Origin: Actinomycetospora cinnamomea | GTDB taxonomy: Bacteria; Actinomycetota; Actinomycetes; Mycobacteriales; Pseudonocardiaceae | Direction: 5' to 3' | Length of the DNA: 64,000 bases | NCBI RefSeq assembly: GCF_003096675.1 | Contig: NZ_QEKW01000001.1 | Location: 682,001 to 746,000 of the forward strand | In this document: positions 1 through 11,502 of the stretch, piece after piece | Position numbering within the stretch: the stretch's first letter is position 1 | Layout of the letters: each line of letters begins with the position of its first letter | Program-made: the position numbers and the translations under genes | The notes under the pieces: generated by a model | What the model saw: the letters and a program-made list of their open reading frames with translations, nothing else | What the model was told of the DNA's origin: nothing | The model's database searches: none

Positions 1-130
1 AGTCGAGCCGCTCGGCGAGCGACCGCCCGGTGTGGAAGTGGAAGGCCCCTTGGGGCTGGGTCGCCACCTCCCGGTACTTGGCGCGGACCTCGTCCCGCAG
101 CACGCCGGGATCCACCAACAGGTCACCCAT
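1..130 (-). CDS. Methyltransferase, N-terminal fragment (runs off the window)
   Basis: Reading leftward from an ATG at 130, the frame stays open to the window edge. The protein begins MGDLLVDPGVLRDEV and continues through KYREVATQP and FHFHTGRSLAERL. This opening resembles SAM-dependent methyltransferases of the arsenite-methyltransferase-like type, which often start with a KYREVA...FHFHTGR segment before the Rossmann domain; that part lies outside the window. The neighbouring ArsR-type regulator makes a stress-linked role plausible. The family call is from memory of similar openings, so the exact substrate is open. Confidence 0.65.
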   Translation of the reverse strand, partial: MGDLLVDPGVLRDEVRAKYREVATQPQGAFHFHTGRSLAERLD

Positions 131-259
131 GGCCGTCCCTCGCTGTCCCTCGTCGTCGAGCGGTGGAGCGGCGCCGGGCGTGGACGCCGCCCGATCCGGA
201 CAAATCCGACCGTCCCGCGGGTCGCTCCGCGGTGTCAAGGGCGTGGTCGCCGCGGCGGT

Positions 260-940
260 TCATGCGGCCGCCGTCTCCACGGGGAGCCCGGCGAGGGCCC
301 AGTCGGCCCAGCCGCCGGGCAGCAGACGTGCGTCGCGGCCCGCCGCGCGCAGCAGCCGCGCGGCCTCGGGTGCGTAGACGCAGTAGGGCCCGCGGCAGTA
401 GGCCACGATCTGCGCGTCGGGGGGCAGGTCGTCGATGCGGGCGGCGAGCTCGTCGAGCGGCATCGAGCGCGCCCGGGGGATGTGGCCGGCGTCGTACTCG
501 GCCCTGGGGCGCACGTCGAGGACCACGGTGGCGCCGTCGCGCAGGCGGGTGGCGAGCTCGTCGCGGTCGATCGCCTCCAACCCGGCGGTGTCGCCGAGGT
601 AGGCCCGGACGGCGCGTTCGGCGCCGGCCGCGCGGGTGTTCGCGACCCTGGTGAGCGTGGCCAGCAGGTCGAGCACGTCAGGGCCGGCGAGCCGGTAGTA
701 CACGCGGTTGCCCTCGCGGCGCGTCACGACGAGCCCGGCCTCGCGCAGGGCGCGCAGCTGCGCCGAGGTGTTGCCGACCGTGGCCGCGGCGACCGTCGCG
801 AGGTCCTCGACACTGCGCTCGGCCTGGGCGAGCAGATCGAGCAGCTGCAGCCGCAGTGGGTTGCCCAGCACCTGCCCGACGCGGGCGAACTCGCCGTACA
901 TCGCGAGCTTGTCGGCGGTGCCGCCGCCTGCCGTCTCCAT
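260..940 (-). CDS. ArsR-family repressor fused to a rhodanese domain
   Basis: The N-terminal ~100 residues form an ArsR winged helix (LGNPLRLQLLDLL, then SAQLRALREAGLVVTRREGNRVYYRL). The C-terminal ~110 residues are a rhodanese domain with VVLDVRPRAEYDAGHIPRA and an active-site loop CRGPYCV whose first Cys is the expected persulfide carrier. Such fusions are typical sulfane-sulfur or thiol-stress sensors. It is divergent from a CstB-like persulfide dioxygenase, so the likely role is repression of that operon until the rhodanese Cys is persulfidated (inference). The ATG at 940 is preferred over one at 955 because a TACGGT -10 box lies six bases upstream, a leaderless layout. Confidence 0.9.
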   Translation of the reverse strand: METAGGGTADKLAMYGEFARVGQVLGNPLRLQLLDLLAQAERSVEDLATVAAATVGNTSAQLRALREAGLVVTRREGNRVYYRLAGPDVLDLLATLTRVANTRAAGAERAVRAYLGDTAGLEAIDRDELATRLRDGATVVLDVRPRAEYDAGHIPRARSMPLDELAARIDDLPPDAQIVAYCRGPYCVYAPEAARLLRAAGRDARLLPGGWADWALAGLPVETAAA

Positions 941-993
941 GGCACTACCGTACAACTCTACAAATCTTTTGAACAGTGTGTCAGAGTGGCGAG
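941..993. promoter_or_regulatory. AT-rich divergent promoter/operator between ArsR-rhodanese and persulfide dioxygenase
   Basis: This short divergent spacer is strikingly AT-rich for the window (ACAAATCTTTTGAACA, 960-975). On the minus strand TACGGT (952-947) is a good actinobacterial -10 box six bases before the ATG at 940, giving a leaderless transcript. The AT-rich core is the obvious place for ArsR binding, but I see only an imperfect inverted repeat, so the operator is inferred. Confidence 0.45.
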
Positions 994-2364
994 GTGGAAC
1001 CGATCGCGGTGGTCGACGAGGGCCTCGGCAACAGCAGCTACATGCTCGACCTCGGCGACGGTCGGGCAGCGGTCATCGACCCGGCGCGCGACCCGCGCCC
1101 CTACTCCCGCCACGCCCGACGACGCGGGCTGGGCGTCGCCTACGCGGTGGAGACCCACGTGCACGCCGACTTCGTCACCGGCACCCGCGAGCTCGCCGCG
1201 GACGGCGCGGAGATCGTGGCCGCAGCCGGCGCGGAGCTCCGCTATCCCCACCGCGGTGTCCGGGACGGGGACCGGGTCGATCTCGGCGGGCTGGTGCTGG
1301 AGGTCTTCGCGACCCCGGGGCACACCCCGGCGCACGTGGCGTGGCTGTTGCGTGACGGCGAGGCCCCCCTCGGGGTGTTCACCGGCGGCGCCCTGGGGGT
1401 CGGCGGGATGGCCCGCACCGACCTGGCCGGGCGGGAGCGCACCGAGGAACTCGCCCGGGCCGCGTACCGGTCGATCCACGATCGGCTGCTGGCCCTGCCC
1501 GACGAGCTGCCCGTGTGGCCGACCCACGGGGCGGGCTCGTTCTGCTCGACCGACGCCGGAGGTGAGCGCGCGAGCACCATCGGCGCGGAGAAGGACCACA
1601 ACCCGTTGCTCACCGGGGACCCCGACGAGGACACCTTCGTCGCCCGGCTGACCGCCGGGTTCGGGTCCTACCCCGCCTACTTCGACCGCCTCCCGACCGA
1701 GAACCAGGCCGGCCCGCGCGTCCTCGGCAGGCCGTGGCCGGCGCTGCCCCTGCCCGACCTCGACGTCAACGCCGTGCAGGACCTGCTGGCCCGCGGGGCG
1801 CAGGTCGTCGACGCTCGCCCGATCGACCGCTTCGCCCGCGGACACCTGCCCGGGGCGATCTCCGACGAGCTGCGCGGGCAGTTCGGGACCTGGCTGGGCT
1901 GGGTCGTCGACCCGACCCGCCCCGTCGTGCTCGTCGTCGACGACGACCAGGACCTCGACGAGCTGGTCCGCCAGGCCCTCACCGTCGGCGTCGAGGACCT
2001 CGCCGGTCGTCTGGCCGGCGGGGTCGAGACCTGGCGTGCCGAGGGACTCCCGCTGCAGACCCTGCCCCTGATCGACGTCGACGCGATCGACCGCCAGGAC
2101 GTGCTCGACATCCGCCAGGACGCCGAGTGGCAGGCCGGACACCTCCCCCACGCCGCCCACGTGGAGCTCGGGGCGCTCGCCACCGGCGCCGACGTCCCGG
2201 TCTCCGGGGCGACCGCGGTGATGTGCGCCCACGGGCAGCGCTCGATGACCGCCGCCAGCCTGATCGCCCGCGACCGCGGCACCGACCAGGGGCTGGAGGT
2301 CGTCGCGGGATCCGCCCAGGACTGGGCGGAGGTCACGGGCCGCGACCTGGAGCACGGCGCGTGA
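994..2364 (+). CDS. Persulfide dioxygenase-rhodanese fusion protein (CstB-like)
   Basis: About 456 residues in three modules. An N-terminal metallo-beta-lactamase fold has THVHADF, TPGHTPAH, the metal-binding Asp in GGMARTDL, and WPTHGAGSFC. A central rhodanese-like domain (VVDARPIDRFARGHLPGA) lacks an active-site Cys. A C-terminal rhodanese has the Cys loop MCAHGQRS. This order (MBL, pseudorhodanese, rhodanese) matches Staphylococcus CstB, which oxidises persulfides and releases thiosulfate. The GTG at 994 fits the family better than the upstream GTG at 976. It overlaps the next gene by GTGA and is divergent from its probable regulator. A paralogue sits at 13287-14660. Confidence 0.9.
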   Translation: MEPIAVVDEGLGNSSYMLDLGDGRAAVIDPARDPRPYSRHARRRGLGVAYAVETHVHADFVTGTRELAADGAEIVAAAGAELRYPHRGVRDGDRVDLGGLVLEVFATPGHTPAHVAWLLRDGEAPLGVFTGGALGVGGMARTDLAGRERTEELARAAYRSIHDRLLALPDELPVWPTHGAGSFCSTDAGGERASTIGAEKDHNPLLTGDPDEDTFVARLTAGFGSYPAYFDRLPTENQAGPRVLGRPWPALPLPDLDVNAVQDLLARGAQVVDARPIDRFARGHLPGAISDELRGQFGTWLGWVVDPTRPVVLVVDDDQDLDELVRQALTVGVEDLAGRLAGGVETWRAEGLPLQTLPLIDVDAIDRQDVLDIRQDAEWQAGHLPHAAHVELGALATGADVPVSGATAVMCAHGQRSMTAASLIARDRGTDQGLEVVAGSAQDWAEVTGRDLEHGA

Positions 2365-3656
2365 GGATCCCGCCGGTCGTCGGCGGACGACCTGTCCGTC
2401 TGGGGCTGCGGGCCAACGCGGGCCAGTTCGCCCTGCTCGCGCTGGTCAACCTGTTCGTCGGCGGCATGGTCGGCCTCGAACGCACCGTCACCCCGCTCGT
2501 GGGCACCGAGCAGTTCGGCCTCAGCGAGCTGACCGTGTCGATGTTCGTCGTGGCCTTCGGGGTCACCAAGGCGCTGACCAACCTCTACGGCGGGCTGGTC
2601 ATCAACCGGTTCACCCGCAAGACCGTGCTCACCGCAGGCTGGGTGATCGGGCTGCCGGTGCCACTGATGCTGGCCTACGGCCCCGCCTGGTGGTGGGTGA
2701 TCGCCGCCAACGTGCTGCTCGGCGTCAACCAGGGCCTGACCTGGTCGATGACGGTGAACATGAAGATCGACCTCGTCGGCCCCCGCAACCGCGGGCTGGC
2801 GCTGGGCATCAACGAGACCGCCGGCTACCTCGGCGTCGCCGTCACCGCCCTGCTGACCGGCGCGCTGGCCACCCGCTACGGGCTGCGCCCCGCCCCCGAG
2901 CTGCTCGGCCTGGCCTACGTCGTCGCCGGATTGCTGCTCACGGTGCTGGTGGTGCGCGACACCGGCGACCACGCCGAGCTCGAGCGCCGGAACCACCACA
3001 GCCCCGACCCCGGCAGGCCACCCAGGCTGGGCGCGATCATGGCCGAGACCTCCTGGCGGAACCGGACCGCTGCCGGCGCCAGCCAGGCCGGCCTGGTCAA
3101 CAACCTCAACGACGGCCTGACCTGGGTCATCCTGCCGGTGCTGCTGGTGGCGCACGCCGTCTCGGTCGGCGGCGTCGGGCTGATCAAGGCGCTCTACCCG
3201 TTCCTGTGGGCGGTCGGGATGCTCGGCACCGGCTGGCTCGCCGACCGCGTCGGGCGCAAGCTGCCGTCCGTGGTCGGGATGTGGGTCCAGGCGGCCGGGC
3301 TGGTGGTGATCGTGGCCGGGCTCGCGCGTCCCCTGGCCGCGGGCGTCGTCGGCGCGCTGCTGCTCGGCATCGGGACCGCCCTGGTGTATCCCGCACTGCT
3401 CGCCGTCGTCTCCGACGCCGTCCACCCGTCCCACCGGGCCGCGGCCCTCGGGGTCTACCGCTTCTGGCGTGACGCCGGCTACGCCGTCGGCGCCCTCGTC
3501 GGCGGCCTCGTCGCCGCGTTCGCGTCCCTCGAGGCCGCCGTCCTCACCGCCGCGGGGCTCACCGCCGCCTCCGCGATCGCCGCGCAGCTGCTCATGAGCG
3601 AGACGAACCCCACCGCCGCCGCCCACCCCGACCACGCCGACGGGACCGGACGATGA
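2361..3656 (+). CDS. MFS transporter
   Basis: A 431-residue major facilitator protein with about 12 hydrophobic segments in two halves. The first half begins near GQFALLALVNLFVGG; the second begins near GLVNNLNDGLTWVILPVLL, with a DRVGRKLPSVVG loop of the classic MFS type. The GTG at 2361 overlaps the stop of the persulfide dioxygenase, so the two are probably translationally coupled. The substrate is unknown. Its placement behind a persulfide-oxidising enzyme suggests export of a sulfur or metalloid product, but nothing in the sequence proves this. The frame stays open upstream of 2361, but that part only shadows the preceding gene. Confidence 0.88.
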   Translation: MRIPPVVGGRPVRLGLRANAGQFALLALVNLFVGGMVGLERTVTPLVGTEQFGLSELTVSMFVVAFGVTKALTNLYGGLVINRFTRKTVLTAGWVIGLPVPLMLAYGPAWWWVIAANVLLGVNQGLTWSMTVNMKIDLVGPRNRGLALGINETAGYLGVAVTALLTGALATRYGLRPAPELLGLAYVVAGLLLTVLVVRDTGDHAELERRNHHSPDPGRPPRLGAIMAETSWRNRTAAGASQAGLVNNLNDGLTWVILPVLLVAHAVSVGGVGLIKALYPFLWAVGMLGTGWLADRVGRKLPSVVGMWVQAAGLVVIVAGLARPLAAGVVGALLLGIGTALVYPALLAVVSDAVHPSHRAAALGVYRFWRDAGYAVGALVGGLVAAFASLEAAVLTAAGLTAASAIAAQLLMSETNPTAAAHPDHADGTGR

Positions 3657-5026
3657 CCGCCTCCTCCTCTCGTCCGGACCGCTCCCCGGCAGACGAGTCG
3701 CCCTCCGGGAGCCCGCCGTCTCCCGCCGACGCGCCCGAGCAGCGACGCATCCTGGCCGTGCTCGTCGGGGCACAGGTGCTCAGCGGCGCCGGACTGGCCG
3801 CGGGCATCACCGTCGGCGCGCTGCTCGCCGAGCGGATGCTCGGCTCGACCGGCCTCGCCGGACTCCCCGCGGCGCTGTTCACGCTCGGCTCCGCGCTGAC
3901 CGCGCTCGTCGTCGGCCGGATCAGCCAGGCCCGGGGACGACGCCCCGGCCTCGGCGTCGGGTACGGCGCCGGCGCGCTCGGCGCCCTCGGGGTCGTGGCC
4001 GCGGCCGCCCTCGAGAGCCCGGTCCTGTTGTTCGTGGCCCTGTTCGTCTACGGCGCCGGCACCGCGACCAACCTGCAGGCCCGCTACGCCGGCGCCGACC
4101 TCGCCCACCCCGCCCGCCGCGGTCGAGCGGTCAGCATCGTGCTGCTGGCCACCACCGCCGGGGGTGTGGCCGGACCGAACCTCGCGACCACCACCGACGC
4201 GGTCGCCACCGGGATGGGCCTGCCCCCGCTGACCGGCCCGTTCGCGCTCGCCGCGGTCGCCTACGGCGCCGCCGCCCTCGTGCTGGCCACGCTGCTGCGC
4301 CCCGACCCGTTGCTGACGGCCCGCGCCCGCACGTCCCCGGCGACGGACCAGGCGCGGGCCTCCGAGCGACCCGACGAGGACGCGGGCCCGGCGCCCACGA
4401 GCTCGGGCGCGTGGTCACCGCCCGTGCTGGCCGGGGCCACCACCATGATCGTGACCCAGCTGGTCATGGTCGCGATCATGACCATGACCCCGGTGCACAT
4501 CATCGGCCACGGGCACGGGGTCGGCGCCGCGGGAGCGGTCATCGGCGTGCACGTCGCCGCGATGTACCTCCCCTCCCCGCTCAGCGGCTGGATCGTCGAC
4601 CGGTGGGGTTCCGCGGCGGCCGCGGTGCTGGCCGGGTTCGTGCTGCTCGCCTCCGGGCTGCTCGCCGCGCTCGCACCGACCGACGCCCTGGTCGCCCTGA
4701 CCATCGCCCTTGCCCTGCTCGGTCTCGGGTGGAACCTCGGGCTGCTCAGCGGCACCACCGCCCTGGCCCACGCGCTGGACCCCGGCACCCGCGCGCGCAC
4801 GCAGGGCAACATCGACGTGGCCGTCGCCTTCGCAGGGGCCGGGGGCGGGCTGGGCTCCGGACTGGTGGTCGCCGCCTCCGGCTATCCCGCCCTCGCCCTG
4901 GCCGGTGGGCTCCTGGCGGTGGTAACCCTGCTCGCGGCCGCGGCCGCGGCCGCGGCCGCCGGCCGACGCCGACCCTCGACGTCACCGCGGGAAGCATCGA
5001 CCACGACGGGAGGGCCCGGAGGCTGA
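3653..5026 (+). CDS. MFS transporter
   Basis: A 457-residue second MFS protein, not closely similar to the first. It begins with a hydrophilic Ser/Pro-rich tail of about 30 residues, then about 12 transmembrane segments. A hydrophilic central loop (about 220-255) is rich in charged residues. The ATG overlaps the stop of the previous MFS gene (ATGA), so both belong to the ArsR-regulated operon. Near the C-terminus a run of Ala residues is encoded by a GCGGCC hexamer array at 4934-4959, which may vary in length between strains. The transported substrate cannot be read from the sequence. Confidence 0.87.
   Translation: MTASSSRPDRSPADESPSGSPPSPADAPEQRRILAVLVGAQVLSGAGLAAGITVGALLAERMLGSTGLAGLPAALFTLGSALTALVVGRISQARGRRPGLGVGYGAGALGALGVVAAAALESPVLLFVALFVYGAGTATNLQARYAGADLAHPARRGRAVSIVLLATTAGGVAGPNLATTTDAVATGMGLPPLTGPFALAAVAYGAAALVLATLLRPDPLLTARARTSPATDQARASERPDEDAGPAPTSSGAWSPPVLAGATTMIVTQLVMVAIMTMTPVHIIGHGHGVGAAGAVIGVHVAAMYLPSPLSGWIVDRWGSAAAAVLAGFVLLASGLLAALAPTDALVALTIALALLGLGWNLGLLSGTTALAHALDPGTRARTQGNIDVAVAFAGAGGGLGSGLVVAASGYPALALAGGLLAVVTLLAAAAAAAAAGRRRPSTSPREASTTTGGPGG
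4934..4959. repeat. GCGGCC hexamer tandem repeat inside the MFS gene
   Basis: Four and a third copies of GCGGCC encode an alanine run at the end of the last membrane segment. It is a simple sequence tract prone to slippage. An expansion by whole units would stay in frame. Confidence 0.8.
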
Positions 5027-5063
5027 CCGGGGCCGACGACCGTCACCCGCCCGGCCCGCGTCC

Positions 5064-6572
5064 TCACGAGGCGGCCAGGGCACCGTTCTCGACGAGGAGG
5101 TCCCGGACCTCGGGGAGGTCACCGAACGCGGCGGCGACGTCCGCAGGGGCCGCCACCCGATGGGCGTTCCCGCGCAGGTAGGCGCGCAGGGCCCGGTCGA
5201 AGCGCTCCTCCCCGGCCCGCTGTCGCGCCTCGACGAGGGCGGCGCCGCCCTGGTTGTAGACCACCTGGACGTAGCGGTCGAAGCCGAAGTAGTAGCCCCA
5301 GTAGCTCATGGGTCGTCCGACCTCGCCGAGGGAGTCGTCGGGGATGTCGGCCAGCACGTAGCCGCCCTCCTGATCGGTGGCCACGGCCTGGGCCATCGTG
5401 GTGAAGGACTCGTCGATCCAGGGGTCCCGGGCCTGGTTGTTGCCCACGAGCCCGTAGAACCACTGGTGGGCGAGCTCGTGGGCCACCAGCGAGTCCAGCT
5501 GACCCCGGCCGAGATCACCGAACTGCAGGGCCGAGGGGAACTCGATGCCCGAGCTCTGCGCCGGGATGACACTGATCCACAGCTCCGGGTAGGGGAACGG
5601 CCCGAGCTGCTCGCCGAGTCGGTCGACGTACCGTTCGACCCGATCGAGCCACTCCTGCGGCGGCACCGCGGTCCCCGCGACGGGGGTGCCGAGGTGCACG
5701 CGGGTGCCGCCGACGTCGCGCTCGACGACGTCGAGGCGGCCGACGGTCACCGCGACATTGCGCACCGCGTCCGCGGCGAAGCGGTGGGTGGTGGTGCCGG
5801 GCGCGGCCCCGGGCGACGCGCCGGCCGGGGTACCGGTGCCGAGCACCGCGAGCCCCTCCGGCGCGGTGACCGCGAGATCCCGGAGCCGGAAGTCCTCGCT
5901 GGTCGCGGTCTCGCCGGCGATGGACACGGCGTCCTCGCGCGCCCACCCCTCCCCACGGACCCAGGCGAGCAGCGGGAAGCCGGTGGCCCACCACGCCATG
6001 AGGGGTGCGCGGGAGAAGCCGATCCGGTCGTTCGCGTCCTCGCCCAGCACCAGCGTGAAGTCGAGCTCGGCGGTGATGGTGCGGCCCGCCGGGGCGCAGC
6101 CGGTGAGGGGCAGCTCGATCAGGGTGCCGGGGGCGTTCTCCGGTGCGCCGGCGGGGAGGACGCGGGGAGCGACGGCCCGACCGTCCACGGCGGCGGCGGT
6201 GACCCGCATCGCCGTGCCGTCGCGGGCCATCACCGGCTTGTTGGGCCACGCGCGGAACACCAGTTCGCAGACGGGCAGGTCGGGAGTGAACACCACCCGT
6301 TCCCGGCCGGTGACGCGATCCAGGCCGGGCGCGACGTCGAACGCGAGGTCGACGACGGGACGGTCGTCCCAGAGGCTGTCCGCGTACTCGGCGGCGCCGT
6401 CCTCGACGGTCCGGCCACAGCCGGCGCTCACCACCAGCAGGGCGGCGAGCAGGGCGACGACCCGGCGGAGCGCCGGCGCGCGGGAGCGCGGGCGCCGGGG
6501 TGCTGTGGGTGCTGTGGGTGCTGTGGGTGATGTGGGTGATGTAGGCGCTGTGGGTGCGTGATCGACGGACAT
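5064..6572 (-). CDS. M1-family metallopeptidase, secreted lipoprotein
   Basis: A 502-residue protein with a Thr/Ala/Pro repeat tail, an Arg-rich n-region, a hydrophobic stretch and a lipobox ending in VVSAGCG, so it is probably a surface lipoprotein. The catalytic core has HELAHQWF, with the third zinc ligand Glu in WIDESF exactly 18 residues after the second His, the gluzincin signature of aminopeptidase N-like enzymes. At ~500 residues it is shorter than PepN and lacks the large C-terminal domain, like other actinobacterial secreted M1 proteins. The gene follows an epimerase gene by ten bases and its Shine-Dalgarno (GAGG) overlaps that gene's stop, so the pair is co-transcribed. Confidence 0.9.
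   Translation of the reverse strand: MSVDHAPTAPTSPTSPTAPTAPTAPRRPRSRAPALRRVVALLAALLVVSAGCGRTVEDGAAEYADSLWDDRPVVDLAFDVAPGLDRVTGRERVVFTPDLPVCELVFRAWPNKPVMARDGTAMRVTAAAVDGRAVAPRVLPAGAPENAPGTLIELPLTGCAPAGRTITAELDFTLVLGEDANDRIGFSRAPLMAWWATGFPLLAWVRGEGWAREDAVSIAGETATSEDFRLRDLAVTAPEGLAVLGTGTPAGASPGAAPGTTTHRFAADAVRNVAVTVGRLDVVERDVGGTRVHLGTPVAGTAVPPQEWLDRVERYVDRLGEQLGPFPYPELWISVIPAQSSGIEFPSALQFGDLGRGQLDSLVAHELAHQWFYGLVGNNQARDPWIDESFTTMAQAVATDQEGGYVLADIPDDSLGEVGRPMSYWGYYFGFDRYVQVVYNQGGAALVEARQRAGEERFDRALRAYLRGNAHRVAAPADVAAAFGDLPEVRDLLVENGALAAS
6499..6552. repeat. 9-bp tandem repeat in the M1 peptidase leader
   Basis: Six near-identical 9-bp units (consensus GGTGCTGTG on the plus strand, with GGTGATGTG and GGCGCTGTG variants). 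They encode T-A-P or T-S-P triplets in the segment before the lipoprotein signal sequence. Confidence 0.85.
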
Positions 6573-6582
6573 GCGCCGGGCC

Positions 6583-7629
6583 TCAGACCGGACCCGGGGC
6601 GTCGATCCGGGTGGACGAGAGCGACCCGGCGAGCGCGTCGGCGCGGTACCACCGCACGGCGCGGGCCAAGCCCTCCTCGAGCGACGTGCGCGGCTGCCAC
6701 CCGAGGGTGGTGCGCGCCGCGCTCAGGTCGGCGACCTGGGCGGCGTCGTGGCGCCGGTCCTCGATCTCCCCGAAGCCGAGATCCCCGTCGTACCCGATCA
6801 GCGACGCGGCGAGACGCACGGTCTCGGCGATGCTCACGCCCCGGCCCGAGCCGATGTCGGCCACGAGTCCGGGTGCGTCGGGGTGCGTGGCCGCGACCAG
6901 GAAGGCCTCGCAGACGTCGTCGACCTCGATCCAGTCGACGAGCCGCCGACCGCTCGACAACTGCGGCGCACGTCCCTCGAGCATGGTCGTGACCACGTAG
7001 GGGATGAGCTTGCGGCGATCCGGTTGGTCCGGCCCGTAGACCATCGAGGGGCGCAGCACGGTCACGGCCACGTCCCACTGGGAGTGGAAGAGGCGGGCGT
7101 ACCCCGTGGCGGCCGCCTTCGCCGCGGCGTACGGCGAGACCGGTGCCTCGTCAGGACGGTGGGGTTCCTCGACCGACCCGGCGAGCACGACACGCGGCCG
7201 GTCGCGTCCGCGGACCGCAGCCAGCAGGTTCACCGCGGCGCGCACATTGGCCTCGAGCATCGGCCCCACCAGATCCACGACCCGCGAGCCCTCCACGCGG
7301 CTGGCGAGGTGGAACACGACGTCGGGCTCGACGGACCCCACGAGCCGGTCCACCTCGACGGCATCGGTGAGGTCGGCGGTGTGCCAGCGCACGGCGGGCC
7401 CGCCGGGGAGCGTGGCGGGCTCGGGACCCGGCCGGGTCACGGCGTGCACCTCCGCGTCCAGTCGGAGCAGGTGCCCGGTCAGGTGCCGGCCGATGAAGCC
7501 GCGGGCGCCGGTGACCAGCACCCGACGTCCGACCAGGGCTGCGGCGGCCGAGGAGGCCGGGGTGGGGACGACGGGGTGTCGGGGCAGGGGGACCTCGGCG
7601 CCGGCGGCGCCGTCGGGTGATGCAGGCAT
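6583..7629 (-). CDS. NAD-dependent epimerase/dehydratase (extended SDR)
   Basis: A 348-residue extended short-chain dehydrogenase. The nucleotide-binding motif is VLVTGARGFIGRHLTGHLL (about 33-51) and the catalytic YxxxK is SPYAAAKAA. These are typical of nucleotide-sugar epimerases and dehydratases. A disordered N-terminal extension of about 30 residues precedes the Rossmann fold. The likely substrate is an NDP-sugar. Partners for sugar biosynthesis are absent nearby; the downstream gene is a secreted M1 peptidase ten bases away, so the functional link is unclear. Confidence 0.87.
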   Translation of the reverse strand: MPASPDGAAGAEVPLPRHPVVPTPASSAAAALVGRRVLVTGARGFIGRHLTGHLLRLDAEVHAVTRPGPEPATLPGGPAVRWHTADLTDAVEVDRLVGSVEPDVVFHLASRVEGSRVVDLVGPMLEANVRAAVNLLAAVRGRDRPRVVLAGSVEEPHRPDEAPVSPYAAAKAAATGYARLFHSQWDVAVTVLRPSMVYGPDQPDRRKLIPYVVTTMLEGRAPQLSSGRRLVDWIEVDDVCEAFLVAATHPDAPGLVADIGSGRGVSIAETVRLAASLIGYDGDLGFGEIEDRRHDAAQVADLSAARTTLGWQPRTSLEEGLARAVRWYRADALAGSLSSTRIDAPGPV

Positions 7630-7811
7630 GAGGGAACCTCACGGGGAGCGCCGGCCCTCGGCGGGGCACCGGCGTGATGACGGGGGCACCGGTGGTCCGC
7701 GGTCGCCGCAGCACGGGGCGCGACCCCTCCTCGACGTGCACCGCAGCGCCGGCCGGCGGATCGGGCGGCGGGCTCGGCGGTCCGGGACGGGCCGGACGGG
7801 GGTCCGTGAGG

Positions 7812-8432
7812 TCAGGCGGCGAGCGCGGGCGCCAGGGGCGGCCCGCGCCGGCTCAGGCTCCGGCTGTGCAGCAGCTGCCGGACGAGGCCGGGTGGTTCGT
7901 CGTGCCGCGGGCACCTGGTCGTCGACGGCGTCTCGACGGCGCCGGGAGCCCTGGTCGGCAGCACCAGGTGCGCGACGATCGCGGTGGCGAGGTAGGCACA
8001 CGCGGGTTCGCCGGCGGAGATCGCCACCACGAGCAGCGCGACGACCACGTGCAGGGCGATGCCGGAGAAGTCCTGGGGCCAGCCGTGGGAGTGCGGGACG
8101 ACGTCACCGACGTGGGTCAGCTTTCCCAGGGCGTGGACGGCCGGCTGGCCGATCACCGCGAGGTTGACCGCGGCGAAGACCCCTCGCATCCGCCCCTGCA
8201 TCCAGACGCGACCGACACCGACGATCGCTGCGGCGAGCGCCACCGTCGCGGTGTGCAGCGGCCGCTCGTCGGCCAGGAGGTCGAAGCCCACCGCCGTGAG
8301 CAGCACGAGCAGCGAGGACGTGACCAGGGCGAGCGTCCGTACGGCGCTCCGCTGCGACGGCGTCGCAGGGCTCCCGAGCACGGACCCGACGCTACCACCC
8401 GATCGGCGAGCGACGGTCGGGACGATGCGCAC
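7812..8432 (-). CDS. Small integral membrane protein of unknown function
   Basis: A 206-residue protein with about four to five hydrophobic segments: [31 protein letters not shown], a weak one near [25 protein letters not shown] and [13 protein letters not shown] hydrophilic C-terminal tail is rich in Arg and His. I do not recognise the family. It lies 22 bases after a SHOCT-domain gene on the same strand and is probably co-transcribed with it. Being next to copper ATPase genes suggests a metal-stress role, but no ligand motif is convincing. Confidence 0.7.
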   Translation of the reverse strand: MRIVPTVARRSGGSVGSVLGSPATPSQRSAVRTLALVTSSLLVLLTAVGFDLLADERPLHTATVALAAAIVGVGRVWMQGRMRGVFAAVNLAVIGQPAVHALGKLTHVGDVVPHSHGWPQDFSGIALHVVVALLVVAISAGEPACAYLATAIVAHLVLPTRAPGAVETPSTTRCPRHDEPPGLVRQLLHSRSLSRRGPPLAPALAA

Positions 8433-8454
8433 GGAGCGTCACCCTCCGGCGGGT

Positions 8455-8712
8455 TCACCCCGTGCGGGCCGACCCCCGGGACATCAGGTCCCGGCGGTGC
8501 CGGTACTCCTCGTCGTCGATCTCTCCTCGGGCGAAGCGTTCGTCGAGGAGCTGTTCGGCAGTCGGCCGGGACGTCGGGGCCTGACCGCTCCGGCCCATCC
8601 AGCGGATCAACGCCACGATCCCGACGATGATCAGGGCCCAGAACAGCACCATGCTGACGGTCATCAGGCCGAAGCCCCAACCGTTCATGCCGGGGCCGTA
8701 CCACCACATCAT
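8455..8712 (-). CDS. SHOCT-domain small membrane protein
   Basis: An 85-residue protein: a Met/Trp/Gly-rich N-terminus ([13 protein letters not shown]), one transmembrane helix ([18 protein letters not shown]), a short linker, and a C-terminal SHOCT motif ([19 protein letters not shown]). This class is common beside actinobacterial copper genes. The ATG at 8712 has a strong GGAGG nine bases upstream. A homologue of the same layout is at 14758-14976. It is divergent from the cupredoxin-ATPase gene. Confidence 0.9.
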   Translation of the reverse strand: MMWWYGPGMNGWGFGLMTVSMVLFWALIIVGIVALIRWMGRSGQAPTSRPTAEQLLDERFARGEIDDEEYRHRRDLMSRGSARTG

Positions 8713-8940
8713 CTCGCTCACCCTCCTCGCGGGCCCCCGCGCTGCGCGAGACGGCCCTGCGCCCGTCCGGACACGTCCCTCAGCGTCGGCCCCGGGAACA
8801 CGGCCCCGGCAGGGCACGGCGTCGGGATACCGCCGAGTCGAAGGACCCGACGCGGGGTGACGTCGGTCCCTCCACACGTGAGGGCACAGGGGCGACGGTC
8901 GACCGGCCTGTGGGTCGCTCCGGCCGGTGAGGGGTGCGCG
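8713..8940. other. Divergent intergenic region, SHOCT gene / copper ATPase gene
   Basis: These 228 bases separate divergent genes and must contain both promoters. I see no clear CsoR-type palindrome, and no ORF with a ribosome binding site. GAGGGG at 8929-8934 is the Shine-Dalgarno of the ATPase. Confidence 0.5.

Positions 8941-11498
<2,558 letters not shown>

Positions 11499-11502
<4 letters not shown>

Noticed and set aside
1677-3773. 698-codon minus-strand open frame across two plus-strand genes
   Set aside because: It spans the boundary of the CstB-like and MFS genes, has low-complexity composition and no start signal.
4934-4959. GCGGCC array as a possible attachment or recombination site
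   Set aside because: It is in coding sequence and encodes an Ala run at a transmembrane end; no flanking repeats or integrase.
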